Shown in pieces: positions 8,335-16,701 of a DNA stretch of 64,000 bases. The stretch comes from Bacillus sonorensis NBRC 101234 = KCTC 13918 (lineage in GTDB: Bacteria; Bacillota; Bacilli; Bacillales; Bacillaceae), in assembly GCF_001592005.1 (NCBI RefSeq), contig NZ_BCVZ01000005.1, forward strand, positions 1-64,000, in the 5' to 3' direction. The first letter of the stretch is position 1. Each line of letters starts with the position of its first letter. Made by a program: the position numbers and the translations under genes. The notes beneath the pieces were generated by a model, which searched no databases, was not told where the DNA came from, and saw only the letters and a program-made list of their open reading frames with translations.

Positions 8335-9996
8335 TTACCGCGCTTTTTTCTGAAAGAGGCGGACCGCTTCTTTCGGCACATAAAACGATCCATTGCTTTC
8401 GACGATGACGCTGTTTAATTCATATTCTTTTCCGTTGATCCGGATGATGTTTTTGTTGACCGGCATTTCTGCTTTTGCTTTTTTGCGCGATACGGTAAGC
8501 ACCGGGTTTGCAGGGTCTTTTTTATCAACTTTGACGCGGGCGCCTGCTTTTTTGAACGCTTCGCCGGCTTCAATAAAGATTTCGTTTGTTAATTTGTCTA
8601 AATTGAATCCCATCGCTTTGGCCATTGTCTTGGCTATGTCGGTATTCTCGATAAGCCCCTGCGGTTTTTCCGGTCCATACGAATACAGGAAGACGTCTTC
8701 CCCTGTGTGGCCTCCAGTTGTAAAGCCGAGATTCGCACGGTTTCCGAGCAATTTAACCAAAACAGAGCCGACAGCTTTTTTGTCTTTCGCGCCTTTCAGC
8801 TGTTCTTTTTCGGGTGCTGTTAAATTGTCCAGTCCGTACAGCCGGGCGACTTCTTCAATGTTTGACAAATCATCTTTTAATTTGCCTGTGGCGCCCTCAA
8901 GCGTCATTTTCGCTTTTTTGAGCGGATCAATGTATGCCGATACAGGTGTTTGATCATAGCCTTTTGTCGTATTGCTGTTGCCGATCGAAATCCCGCTGTT
9001 TCCATGGTCGGAGACGGCGATGACCATTGTATTCTTATCCTTTTTGGCGAACTCCAGTGCTTCTTTGACTGCGTTATCAAATGCCAGCACATCGCTGATC
9101 ATGCCGATCGGATCATTTTGATGCGCCGCCCAGTCCGGCTTGCTTCCTTCGACAAATAAGAAGAAACCGTCTTTATCCTTTGACAGCGTCTGAATCGATT
9201 TTTTCGTCATCTCGGCAAGCGTCGGCTGTTCGGGATGTGTAGTGCCCCGGTCCATGTCATAAGCGAGGTCGCGCTGGGAAAAGGCGCCCCAGATTTTTTT
9301 TGATTTGGAACGGAGGAGTTCATCCTTTGTTTCCACAAAATCATACTTTTTCTCTTGAATCACGTTCACGAGGTCTTCATTGTCTTTGCGGTTTTTTTCC
9401 TTCGTTCCCGGCTGAAGCGAATCCTTTCCTCCCCCTAGGACAATGTCCATGTTTTGATAGACCTGTTGTTCCCCGAGCACTTCAAAGTTATTACGGTTCA
9501 AATGGTGGGCGGAATAGGAAGCTGGCGTAGCGTGCTGAATTTCTGATGTCGCGATGATACCGGTTGCTCTGCCGGTCTTTTTCGCTCCTTCCAGCACATT
9601 TGCCAAAGGACGATAATGATCTTTTTCACTGACAGGCTCGGCCCCCGGCGAATTCACCACTGAAGGCTTCACTCCGACATATGAGGAGTTTGACTTGTTG
9701 CCCGTGGCCATGGCCGTTCCGGCAGGCGCTGAATCTGTAATCGCCGATTCTGCCGAATACGTTCTGACTCCGCCTGTCACAATGCTGTCCAATGCAAGCG
9801 GTTCGCCTTTATACCAACGCGCCAAAGTTGTAGCTGTGGAGCTTGTTCCATCCATTACCATCATAATGACGTTTTTGGCTTTGCGATCTTCTTTTTTCTT
9901 CGCTGTTTCCATTGCGGCGCTGCCTGTTCCCGCCGACCCTAAGGCTACAGCACCCGCTAATGTGATGCCGACAATTCTGTTGCGGAAAAATCCCAT
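8335..9996 (-). CDS. Secreted alkaline phosphatase (PhoA/PhoB family)
   Basis: A 553-residue phosphomonoesterase of the E. coli-type alkaline phosphatase family. A Sec signal peptide (about residues 1-28, ending GSAA) is followed by NVIMMVMDGTSS (metal-binding Asp) and the catalytic DSAPAGTAMATG with nucleophile Ser89. Later metal ligands are visible in SKPDWAAHQND, AVSDHGNSG and TTGGHTGEDV. A C-terminal part of about 80 residues (from about 470) goes beyond the catalytic core and ends in a domain like copper-amine-oxidase N-terminal repeats. The protein is longer than the roughly 460-residue B. subtilis PhoA/PhoB. Start 9996 follows GGAGGGA by 6 bases; the in-frame TTG upstream overlaps the SD. 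A Pho box upstream predicts PhoP control under phosphate starvation. Confidence 0.93.
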   Translation of the reverse strand: MGFFRNRIVGITLAGAVALGSAGTGSAAMETAKKKEDRKAKNVIMMVMDGTSSTATTLARWYKGEPLALDSIVTGGVRTYSAESAITDSAPAGTAMATGNKSNSSYVGVKPSVVNSPGAEPVSEKDHYRPLANVLEGAKKTGRATGIIATSEIQHATPASYSAHHLNRNNFEVLGEQQVYQNMDIVLGGGKDSLQPGTKEKNRKDNEDLVNVIQEKKYDFVETKDELLRSKSKKIWGAFSQRDLAYDMDRGTTHPEQPTLAEMTKKSIQTLSKDKDGFFLFVEGSKPDWAAHQNDPIGMISDVLAFDNAVKEALEFAKKDKNTMVIAVSDHGNSGISIGNSNTTKGYDQTPVSAYIDPLKKAKMTLEGATGKLKDDLSNIEEVARLYGLDNLTAPEKEQLKGAKDKKAVGSVLVKLLGNRANLGFTTGGHTGEDVFLYSYGPEKPQGLIENTDIAKTMAKAMGFNLDKLTNEIFIEAGEAFKKAGARVKVDKKDPANPVLTVSRKKAKAEMPVNKNIIRINGKEYELNSVIVESNGSFYVPKEAVRLFQKKAR

Positions 9997-10050
9997 CTGT
10001 ACTCCCTCCAAAACTGCTTTTTTACTGACAAGCCTACACTATCATTCCCT

Positions 10051-10089
10051 TGTAAACAGGTCTTTTATTTTCTATTAATCTTATGTAAA
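10051..10089 (-). promoter_or_regulatory. Pho box: four PhoP repeats
   Basis: Read on the - strand: TTTACA, TTAATA, TAAAAG and TTTACA, each separated by 5 bp (11-bp period). They match the PhoP~P consensus TT(A/C/T)ACA repeats and sit about 55-95 bases upstream of the phosphatase start. A weak -10 (TAGTGT) follows 9 bases after the last repeat, as in activated Pho promoters. Confidence 0.8.
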
Positions 10090-10107
10090 TATTCATGTAG
10101 TATGATG

Positions 10108-10133
10108 AAAAGAAGGCCTTTCGCCTTCTTTTT
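10108..10133 (-). terminator. Terminator of the glucose dehydrogenase gene
   Basis: A 10-bp stem (10108-10117 with 10123-10132), five-base loop and flanking T/A runs on both sides, directly past the dehydrogenase stop codon. Confidence 0.8.
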
Positions 10134-10136
10134 GCC

Positions 10137-10937
<801 letters not shown>

Positions 10938-11003
10938 TTATGAAAACGATTTGTTCTGATAGGTTGCCACAGAACGGCGGAAAGCATGCATCCGGCAGGA
11001 ACC

Positions 11004-11034
11004 AAAAAAACCGCAGCCGTTATGGCTGCGGTTT
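11004..11034 (-). terminator. Terminator of gndA
   Basis: An 11-bp perfect stem (11008-11018 with 11024-11034), loop GTTAT, and seven T residues following on the - strand. Confidence 0.9.
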
Positions 11035-11045
11035 GTCGCTATCAT

Positions 11046-12455
11046 TTATTTCATCCACTCAGTGTGGAAAATGCCTTCTTTGTCTGTACGCTCATACGTA
11101 TGGGCGCCAAAGTAGTCGCGCTGTGCCTGAATCAAGTTGGCCGGCAGCGTCGCTGTGCGGTAGCTGTCAAAATAAGCGAGAGCGCTTGAGAAGCACGGTA
11201 CCGGAATTCCTTGTTCAACCGCAAGGGAAACCGTCTTGCGAAGTGCTCCTTGATAGCTTTCAACAATGTCTTTGAAATAAGGGTCAAGCAGCAGGTTGTC
11301 AAGTTCAGGATTGCGGTCATACGCATCTTTGATTTTTTGCAGGAAGGCTGCGCGGATGATGCATCCACCGCGGAAAATCATCGCGATATCACCGTATTTT
11401 AAATCCCAGCCGTATTCTTCTGAAGCGGCTTTCATTTGGGCGAAGCCTTGCGCATAAGAACAGATTTTGCTCATGAAGAGGGCTTTTCTGACCGCTTCAA
11501 TTAGTTCTTCTTTGTTTTCCGTTACCGGTTTCGCTTCAGGACCTGTAAGCAGCTTGCTCGCTTTGACGCGCTCTTCTTTCATCGCCGAGATGAAACGTGC
11601 AAACACGGATTCCGTAATAATCGGAAGCGGAACGCCAAGGTCAAGCGCGCTCTGGCTTGTCCATTTTCCTGTTCCTTTTTGGCCTGCTTTGTCTAAAATC
11701 ACGTCAACCATCGGCTTGCCTGTTTCTTCGTCTTTTTTCGTGAAGATATCAGCAGTGATTTCGATCAGATAGCTGTCAAGCTCTCCTTTGTTCCACTCTG
11801 CGAACACTTCATGAAGCTCATCAGATGATAAGCCGAGAAGATTCTTCAGAATGAAGTAAGATTCGGAGATCAGCTGCATGTCGCCGTATTCAATGCCGTT
11901 GTGGACCATTTTGACGTAGTGGCCCGCACCGTCCGGCCCGATATAAGTCGTGCAAGGTTCTCCATCCACTTTTGCGGAAATCGCTTCAAGAATCGGCTTG
12001 ACAAGCTCGTGAGCCTCTTTTTGCCCGCCAGGCATAATAGACGGGCCTTTCAGCGCGCCTTCTTCACCGCCGGAGACCCCGGTCCCGATAAAGTGAATAC
12101 CGCTTTCGGCAAGCTCCCTATTGCGTCTTTGCGTATCTTTATAATATGTATTTCCGCCGTCAATCAGGATATCGCCTTTTTCAAGATGAGGCAGGAGCGA
12201 CTGGATTGTAGCGTCTGTCGGCGTTCCCGCTTTGACCATCAGCAAGATTTTGCGGGGCTTTTCAAGAGATGCGACAAACTCTTCAATGCTGTATGTGCCG
12301 ACAACGTTTTTGCCTTCGGCCTCTTTCAAAAACTCTTCCGTTTTCTCGCTTGATCTGTTGTAGACAGAAACCGAAAATCCGCGGCTTTCAATATTCAAAG
12401 CCAAGTTTTTTCCCATAACTGCTAAACCAACTACACCTATTTGCTGTTTTGCCAT
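11046..12455 (-). CDS. gndA: 6-phosphogluconate dehydrogenase, decarboxylating
   Basis: A 469-residue oxidative pentose-phosphate enzyme that converts 6-phosphogluconate to ribulose 5-phosphate and CO2 with reduction of NADP. The N-terminal Rossmann fold begins [15 protein letters not shown]. The substrate motifs [21 protein letters not shown] and [15 protein letters not shown] are intact, and the C-terminal tail is the usual length. It corresponds to B. subtilis GndA (YqjI) in sequence and place, next to yqjH/polY1. No cofactor-specificity test is possible by eye; NADP use is by orthology. It has its own terminator. Confidence 0.96.
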   Translation of the reverse strand: MAKQQIGVVGLAVMGKNLALNIESRGFSVSVYNRSSEKTEEFLKEAEGKNVVGTYSIEEFVASLEKPRKILLMVKAGTPTDATIQSLLPHLEKGDILIDGGNTYYKDTQRRNRELAESGIHFIGTGVSGGEEGALKGPSIMPGGQKEAHELVKPILEAISAKVDGEPCTTYIGPDGAGHYVKMVHNGIEYGDMQLISESYFILKNLLGLSSDELHEVFAEWNKGELDSYLIEITADIFTKKDEETGKPMVDVILDKAGQKGTGKWTSQSALDLGVPLPIITESVFARFISAMKEERVKASKLLTGPEAKPVTENKEELIEAVRKALFMSKICSYAQGFAQMKAASEEYGWDLKYGDIAMIFRGGCIIRAAFLQKIKDAYDRNPELDNLLLDPYFKDIVESYQGALRKTVSLAVEQGIPVPCFSSALAYFDSYRTATLPANLIQAQRDYFGAHTYERTDKEGIFHTEWMK

Positions 12456-12541
12456 GTCTAACGTCCCTTCTAAACGCTTTGCATTAATAATTTAATTTTT
12501 ATTTAAATTGAAATTACCATACTTTGACCCACATTTTCAAG

Positions 12542-13798
12542 CTATTGATCTTTTCTTCCTTCTTGGAAAAAATCTTTGTTAAAGCTTGTTCCGCTCGTGT
12601 TGCTTTCTTTTTCGACGGCTTTGACCCCTTTTTTGATCAGCGCTGTTCCAAATTTTTCATTCAGTTCTTCCACCAGCTTTTGAATCGGTTCATCCTTGGC
12701 ATCCTCTTCGAACGAAAACAAATCGAGCTGTTTGAAAGCCTCCGTCCGTTTGACAAGCCCTGTCCCCGTAACGCCCAGCAGCCTGACCGCATCACCTTGC
12801 CAATGCTGTTTGAACAGCGCTTTTGCTTCCTCTGCGATCTCATCTGCTTGATCGGTCGGATTTTGAAGGGTCTTGCTTCTCGTCATGTTCGTCCAGTCGG
12901 CGTAGCGGATCATGATAAAGAGCTTCGAAGCCATGACTTCCTTTCGCTTCAGCCTGTTGCTGACAGATGCGGACAGCTTGTCAAAAAGCCGGTTGAGTTC
13001 CTTTTCATCTGTGCTGTCATGCGGAAGCGTCGAAGAATTGCCGACGCTTTTAAACTCATAAATTCTGTCGGGGTTTACCTCGCCAAAATCGATTCCATTC
13101 GCCCTTCTTTTTAATCTCGGGCCGTTGATGCCCAAAAGCTGCTTCAAAGCGACTTCGTCTGCGCGGGCCAGATCCGCGATCTTTTCAATGTTCAGCGTTC
13201 TCAGCTTTTCAGCGGTCTTTTGGCCGATTCCGTACATCTCGGCTATATCAAGGGGCCAGAGTACGTCAGGCACCTCACGTTTTCTCAAAATGGTAATGCC
13301 AAGCGGCTTTTTCATATCCGAAGCCATTTTCGCCAAAAATTTATTCGGCGCGATTCCGATGCTTGACGGCAGAAGCAGCTCTTTTTGCAGACGCTCCTGG
13401 ATTTCCAGGGCTGTTTTATACGCTTTTTCCCGATACGGCGTGTCCGTAAGGTCCATATATCCTTCATCGATCGATACAGGCTCCACAAGATCCGTGTATT
13501 CTCTCAGCACTTGAAACATTTCCCTTGAAGAGCTTCTGTAGCGGTCAAAGTTCGGAGGTTTTACGATCAGCTCCGGACAGAGGCGCTTTGCCTCCCACAG
13601 CGGCATAGGGGGTTTCACGCCGCGGGCTCTCGCTTCATAGCTGCATGTAACGACAATCCCTTTTCTTTCTTTCGCATTCCCTGCAATGGCGAGGGGCTTT
13701 CCGCTCAATGAAGGGTCATACGCCGTTTCAACGGAAGCGTAGAAGCTGTTCATATCAATATGAAAAATGACTCTTCCTTTATGTTTCCCGCCAGTCAA
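12542..13798 (-). CDS. polY1: DNA polymerase IV, Y family (YqjH/DinB)
   Basis: A 418-residue translesion polymerase. Catalytic carboxylates occur in FHIDMNSFYASVE and in PVSIDEGYMDLTD. A helix-hairpin-helix region (LGINGPRLKRRANGI) and the little-finger domain follow. Near the C-terminus KQLDLFSFEED is a beta-clamp-binding motif (QLDLF). It copies damaged templates with low fidelity and matches B. subtilis YqjH/PolY1 (about 414 residues). It lies upstream of gndA on the same strand with an 86-base gap; no terminator was recognised between them. Confidence 0.95.
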   Translation of the reverse strand: MTGGKHKGRVIFHIDMNSFYASVETAYDPSLSGKPLAIAGNAKERKGIVVTCSYEARARGVKPPMPLWEAKRLCPELIVKPPNFDRYRSSSREMFQVLREYTDLVEPVSIDEGYMDLTDTPYREKAYKTALEIQERLQKELLLPSSIGIAPNKFLAKMASDMKKPLGITILRKREVPDVLWPLDIAEMYGIGQKTAEKLRTLNIEKIADLARADEVALKQLLGINGPRLKRRANGIDFGEVNPDRIYEFKSVGNSSTLPHDSTDEKELNRLFDKLSASVSNRLKRKEVMASKLFIMIRYADWTNMTRSKTLQNPTDQADEIAEEAKALFKQHWQGDAVRLLGVTGTGLVKRTEAFKQLDLFSFEEDAKDEPIQKLVEELNEKFGTALIKKGVKAVEKESNTSGTSFNKDFFQEGRKDQ

Positions 13799-13877
13799 AA
13801 CGGCTTCCTCCTCATCTTCTGATTAGACATATCAACCATACTTATAGTAAGATGTTATTGAAACGGAAGTGATAATC

Positions 13878-14165
13878 GTGATTCTCGAATCCTTTAATGA
13901 TGCATTTTTTCTGTTTGAGTTTTTCACAATCATTTTACCCGCGCTGACGGCGATCGGAATCGCCCTTATTTTAAGAAATTGCTATACGGGTGAAAATTGG
14001 AAAACAAAACGGATTGAAGAAAATAAACCGATTCATTTTATTTATAGAATCGATTTTCTCGTTATCCTATATCATCGCATTACCTTATGGATTAGTAAAG
14101 TGATTCGCATGAAGGCTTCGTCGAATGATGATGAAGACCATCGTTTCCTTCTTCTTTCAATTTAA
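13878..14165 (+). CDS. mifM: MifM, translation-arrest sensor of membrane insertase activity
   Basis: A 95-residue leader protein with one N-terminal transmembrane helix (about residues 10-33) and a C-terminal arrest sequence: RITLWISKVIRMK followed by the acidic run NDDED (residues 83-87). This matches the B. subtilis MifM arrest determinants as remembered (Arg-Ile, Trp-Ile, Met, then four acidic residues) with an offset of two, and the total length is the same. When membrane insertion falters, the ribosome stalls near the acidic run and uncovers the yqjG SD (see 14144-14211). The GTG at 13878 has SD GGAAGTGA; an in-frame GTG at 13869 lies inside that SD. The stop is 51 bases before the yqjG start. 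Confidence 0.9.
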   Translation: MILESFNDAFFLFEFFTIILPALTAIGIALILRNCYTGENWKTKRIEENKPIHFIYRIDFLVILYHRITLWISKVIRMKASSNDDEDHRFLLLSI

Positions 14166-14211
14166 CAGGTGTACGGGTGCTCGCTGCGGGCCCCGGATAA
14201 GAAGGAGGAAA
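14144..14211 (+). promoter_or_regulatory. SD-sequestering hairpin controlling yqjG translation
   Basis: The 11 bases 14144-14154, inside the mifM 3' end, can pair fully with 14201-14211, which contains the AAGGAGG of yqjG (10 Watson-Crick pairs and one G-U). A ribosome stalled at the acidic codons 84-87 of mifM (14127-14138) would cover the 5' arm and free the SD. Confidence 0.8.
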
Positions 14212-14216
14212 ATGTG

Positions 14217-15038
14217 TTGACCACAAAATTAAAGCAAATGTTTACAATCGCAATATCTTTATTGATGTTTTTGGCTGTAGGCGGGCATGCCTCAGCTGCA
14301 ACCGGAGCTCCGAGTTCTGACGGGAACTTTTTCCAGCATTATATTGTGCTTCCTTTCTCAGAGCTGATTAAAGGAATCGCCGGATTTTTCAACGGCAGCT
14401 ACGGGCTTTCGATCATTGTCGTGACGATCATCGTCCGTTTTCTCGTGATGCCGCTGTTTGCCAATCAGTACAAAAAACAGCGGACCATGCAGGAAAAAAT
14501 GGCGCTCGTCAAGCCTGAAATGGATGCCATTCAAAGCAAATTGAAAAAGACGAAAGACCCTGTGAAACAAAGGGAAATTCAGCAGGAAATGATGAAGCTT
14601 TACCAAAAGCACAACATCAATCCGCTGGCGATCGGCTGTCTGCCGATGCTGATTCAATTTCCGATTTTGATCGGTTTTTATTACGCCATCCGCTCGACGC
14701 CTGAAATTGCCACACATACTTTCCTTTGGTTCAACTTGGGACATTCGGATATCATCATGTCTTTATGCGCCGGCCTGATGTATTTTATCCAGTTTTATGT
14801 ATCGCAAAAATTAAATGCACAGAACGCGGCGCAGTCAAACCCGGCGGCACAGCAGTCAGCCAAAATCATGGGCTTCTTTTTCCCTGTGATGATGACGGTC
14901 TTTTCAATCAACGTACCGGCGGCCCTTCCGCTCTACTGGATGACAAGCGGAATGTTTCTGACCGTTCAAAACTTCGTCTTTCATCAAATGTATAAAAAGA
15001 ACAAAAGCATACAGCCGGCTGAAACAGCTACGAAATAA
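14217..15038 (+). CDS. yqjG: Membrane insertase YidC2/MisCB (YqjG)
   Basis: A 273-residue Oxa1/YidC-family insertase that places proteins into the cytoplasmic membrane, the backup paralogue of SpoIIIJ (YidC1). A signal peptide (about 1-28) is followed by five expected membrane segments. The first (SIIVVTIIVRFLVMPLF) carries the conserved intramembrane Arg, and a charged helical hairpin (KMALVKPEMDAIQSKLKK) follows. Unlike B. subtilis SpoIIIJ, no lipobox cysteine is evident near ASAATG. The TTG at 14217 lies 8 bases from AAGGAGG; a GTG at 14214 is possible. Expression is expected to depend on MifM stalling. Confidence 0.93.
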   Translation: MTTKLKQMFTIAISLLMFLAVGGHASAATGAPSSDGNFFQHYIVLPFSELIKGIAGFFNGSYGLSIIVVTIIVRFLVMPLFANQYKKQRTMQEKMALVKPEMDAIQSKLKKTKDPVKQREIQQEMMKLYQKHNINPLAIGCLPMLIQFPILIGFYYAIRSTPEIATHTFLWFNLGHSDIIMSLCAGLMYFIQFYVSQKLNAQNAAQSNPAAQQSAKIMGFFFPVMMTVFSINVPAALPLYWMTSGMFLTVQNFVFHQMYKKNKSIQPAETATK

Positions 15039-15071
15039 AAAAGGCTGCGCCTATTGGGCGCAGCCTTTTTT
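15037..15071. terminator. Bidirectional terminator between yqjG and the cheW-like gene
   Basis: A perfect 15-bp stem (15037-15051 with 15057-15071) with A and T runs on both sides. It serves the converging yqjG and CheW-domain genes. Confidence 0.92.
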
Positions 15072-15079
15072 GATTTCTG

Positions 15080-15544
15080 TCAGCCGGCAGTCGTGTGTTC
15101 ATGATCAATGTGTTCGGAAATCGTCTCAAATCCGGCAATTCTTCCCGTGACGGCGTCCAGATCCAATTGAATGATCAGCTGACTGTTTCGTTCCAGAACG
15201 CCTTTGAAGCAATCCGACTGTAAGTGAAAGGGTTTGATGTCACCCTCATGAATCGCAATCATCTCTTTTGCATCTGATACAAGCAAGCCGGCCAGGCCTA
15301 TCTTTGATGAAAAAATCAGCAGCTTGCTTTTTTCGTCAATCGAAAGCGGCTTATGGTGGAGGATGACGCCGGCGTCGATCACCGGAATCATCTCTTCCCG
15401 AATCTTGGAGATCCCGCGGACTTCGGGAGGAAGCCCGCTGATCTCTTTCAGATGTCCCATCCGTTCAATCGCCTGAATATGACGGATGTCCGCTCCATAG
15501 TCTTCCTGATTCACTTGAAAAAGTATGGCATGTTGATTTTCCAC
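15080..15544 (-). CDS. Stand-alone CheW-domain protein
   Basis: A 154-residue protein made almost wholly of a CheW-like domain: HAILFQVNQEDYGADIRHIQAIERM at the N-terminus, GLPPEVRGISKIREEMIPVIDAG as the central fold signature, and a C-terminal IIQLDLDAV strand. CheW domains couple chemoreceptors to CheA; this protein lacks the receiver domain of CheV. No other chemotaxis gene is nearby. It starts 18 bases after the yqjE stop on the same strand, so the two may be cotranscribed. I do not recall an equivalent at this place in B. subtilis 168. A real role in chemotaxis is inference. Confidence 0.82.
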   Translation of the reverse strand: MENQHAILFQVNQEDYGADIRHIQAIERMGHLKEISGLPPEVRGISKIREEMIPVIDAGVILHHKPLSIDEKSKLLIFSSKIGLAGLLVSDAKEMIAIHEGDIKPFHLQSDCFKGVLERNSQLIIQLDLDAVTGRIAGFETISEHIDHEHTTAG

Positions 15545-15562
15545 GTTGAACCCCTGCCTTTA

Positions 15563-16681
15563 TTATGAAGGATTTGCAACTTCCTCAATAATCGCAATGA
15601 CCATTTCAGCTGTTTTCACAAGCTCTTCAACCGGCATTTTTTCATTTTTCGTATGAATTTGTTCATATCCTACAGCAAGGTTGACGGTCGGAATACCGTG
15701 GCCCGCAATGACATTGGCGTCGCTGCCGCCTCCGCTCGTCAGCAGTTCGTATGGGCGGCCGATTTTTTCGGCGGCTTTTTTCGCAACCTCGACCACGAGG
15801 TCTCCATCTTTGTATTTAAAGCCGGGATACATGACTTCAATCTCCACTTCGGCGCGGCCTCCCATTTCGGCGGCTGCCGCTTCAAAAGCCTGCTTCATTT
15901 TCTCGGTTTGCTTTTCCATTTTTTCCGGAACGAGCGAACGGGCTTCTGCCAATATCTCAACCTGATCGCAGACGATATTGGTTTGTGTTCCGCCTTCAAA
16001 GCGGCCGATATTTGCCGTTGTCTCCTCATCAATGCGGCCCAGCGGCATTTTGGCAATCGCTTTTGAAGCGATCGTAATCGCGGAAACGCCTTTTTCCGGT
16101 TCAACTCCCGCATGGGCTGTTTTTCCGTAAATTGAGGCCTTCATTTTCGCTTGGGTCGGAGCGGCTACAATGATATTTCCGACCTTGCCGTCGGAATCAA
16201 GGGCATATCCGTATTTTGCTTGAATGAGCGAACGGTCCAAGGCTTTCGCTCCGACAAGTCCCGACTCTTCACCGACCGTAATGATAAATTGAACCGTTCC
16301 ATGGGGAATATTCTTTTCCCGTAAAACCTTTATGGCTTCAAGCATTGCCGCAAGCCCGGCTTTATCATCGGCACCCAAAATCGTCGTTCCGTCCGTTTTG
16401 ACGTAGCCGTTTTCCACGACCGGCTTCACACCATTGCCAGGGACAACGGTATCCATATGTGACGTAAAATAGATTGTATCCGCTTCTTTTGTTCCCGGAA
16501 GCGTGCATACGAGATTACCCGCCCCGTGTCCTGTCGCTTTCGCGCTGTCATCCTCAAAAACATCCAGTCCGAGAGCCGTAAATTTTTCTTTCAGCACTTT
16601 ACAAATGTCTGCTTCATGTTTTGTTTCAGAATCAATTTGCACGAGTTCTAAGAACTCTTCCAAAAGGCGTTTTTCATTCAT
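15563..16681 (-). CDS. yqjE: M20-family metallopeptidase, PepT-like (YqjE)
   Basis: A 372-residue zinc aminopeptidase/tripeptidase-like protein. Metal ligands are visible in TSHMDTVV, LGADDKAGLAAML, VGEESGLVGAKALD and the C-terminal IHTKNEKM. The dimerisation domain occupies about residues 175-290. It is cytoplasmic, without a signal peptide. Length and place match B. subtilis YqjE, beside yqjD. The substrate is unproven; PepT-type tripeptidase activity is the nearest family annotation. Confidence 0.9.
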   Translation of the reverse strand: MNEKRLLEEFLELVQIDSETKHEADICKVLKEKFTALGLDVFEDDSAKATGHGAGNLVCTLPGTKEADTIYFTSHMDTVVPGNGVKPVVENGYVKTDGTTILGADDKAGLAAMLEAIKVLREKNIPHGTVQFIITVGEESGLVGAKALDRSLIQAKYGYALDSDGKVGNIIVAAPTQAKMKASIYGKTAHAGVEPEKGVSAITIASKAIAKMPLGRIDEETTANIGRFEGGTQTNIVCDQVEILAEARSLVPEKMEKQTEKMKQAFEAAAAEMGGRAEVEIEVMYPGFKYKDGDLVVEVAKKAAEKIGRPYELLTSGGGSDANVIAGHGIPTVNLAVGYEQIHTKNEKMPVEELVKTAEMVIAIIEEVANPS

Positions 16682-16701
16682 ATTCGTTTCCCCTCCTATT
16701 T

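Noticed and set aside
12524-13114. 196-codon + strand ORF over the polymerase IV gene
   Set aside because: It is fully antisense to polY1 and has no SD or recognisable domain.
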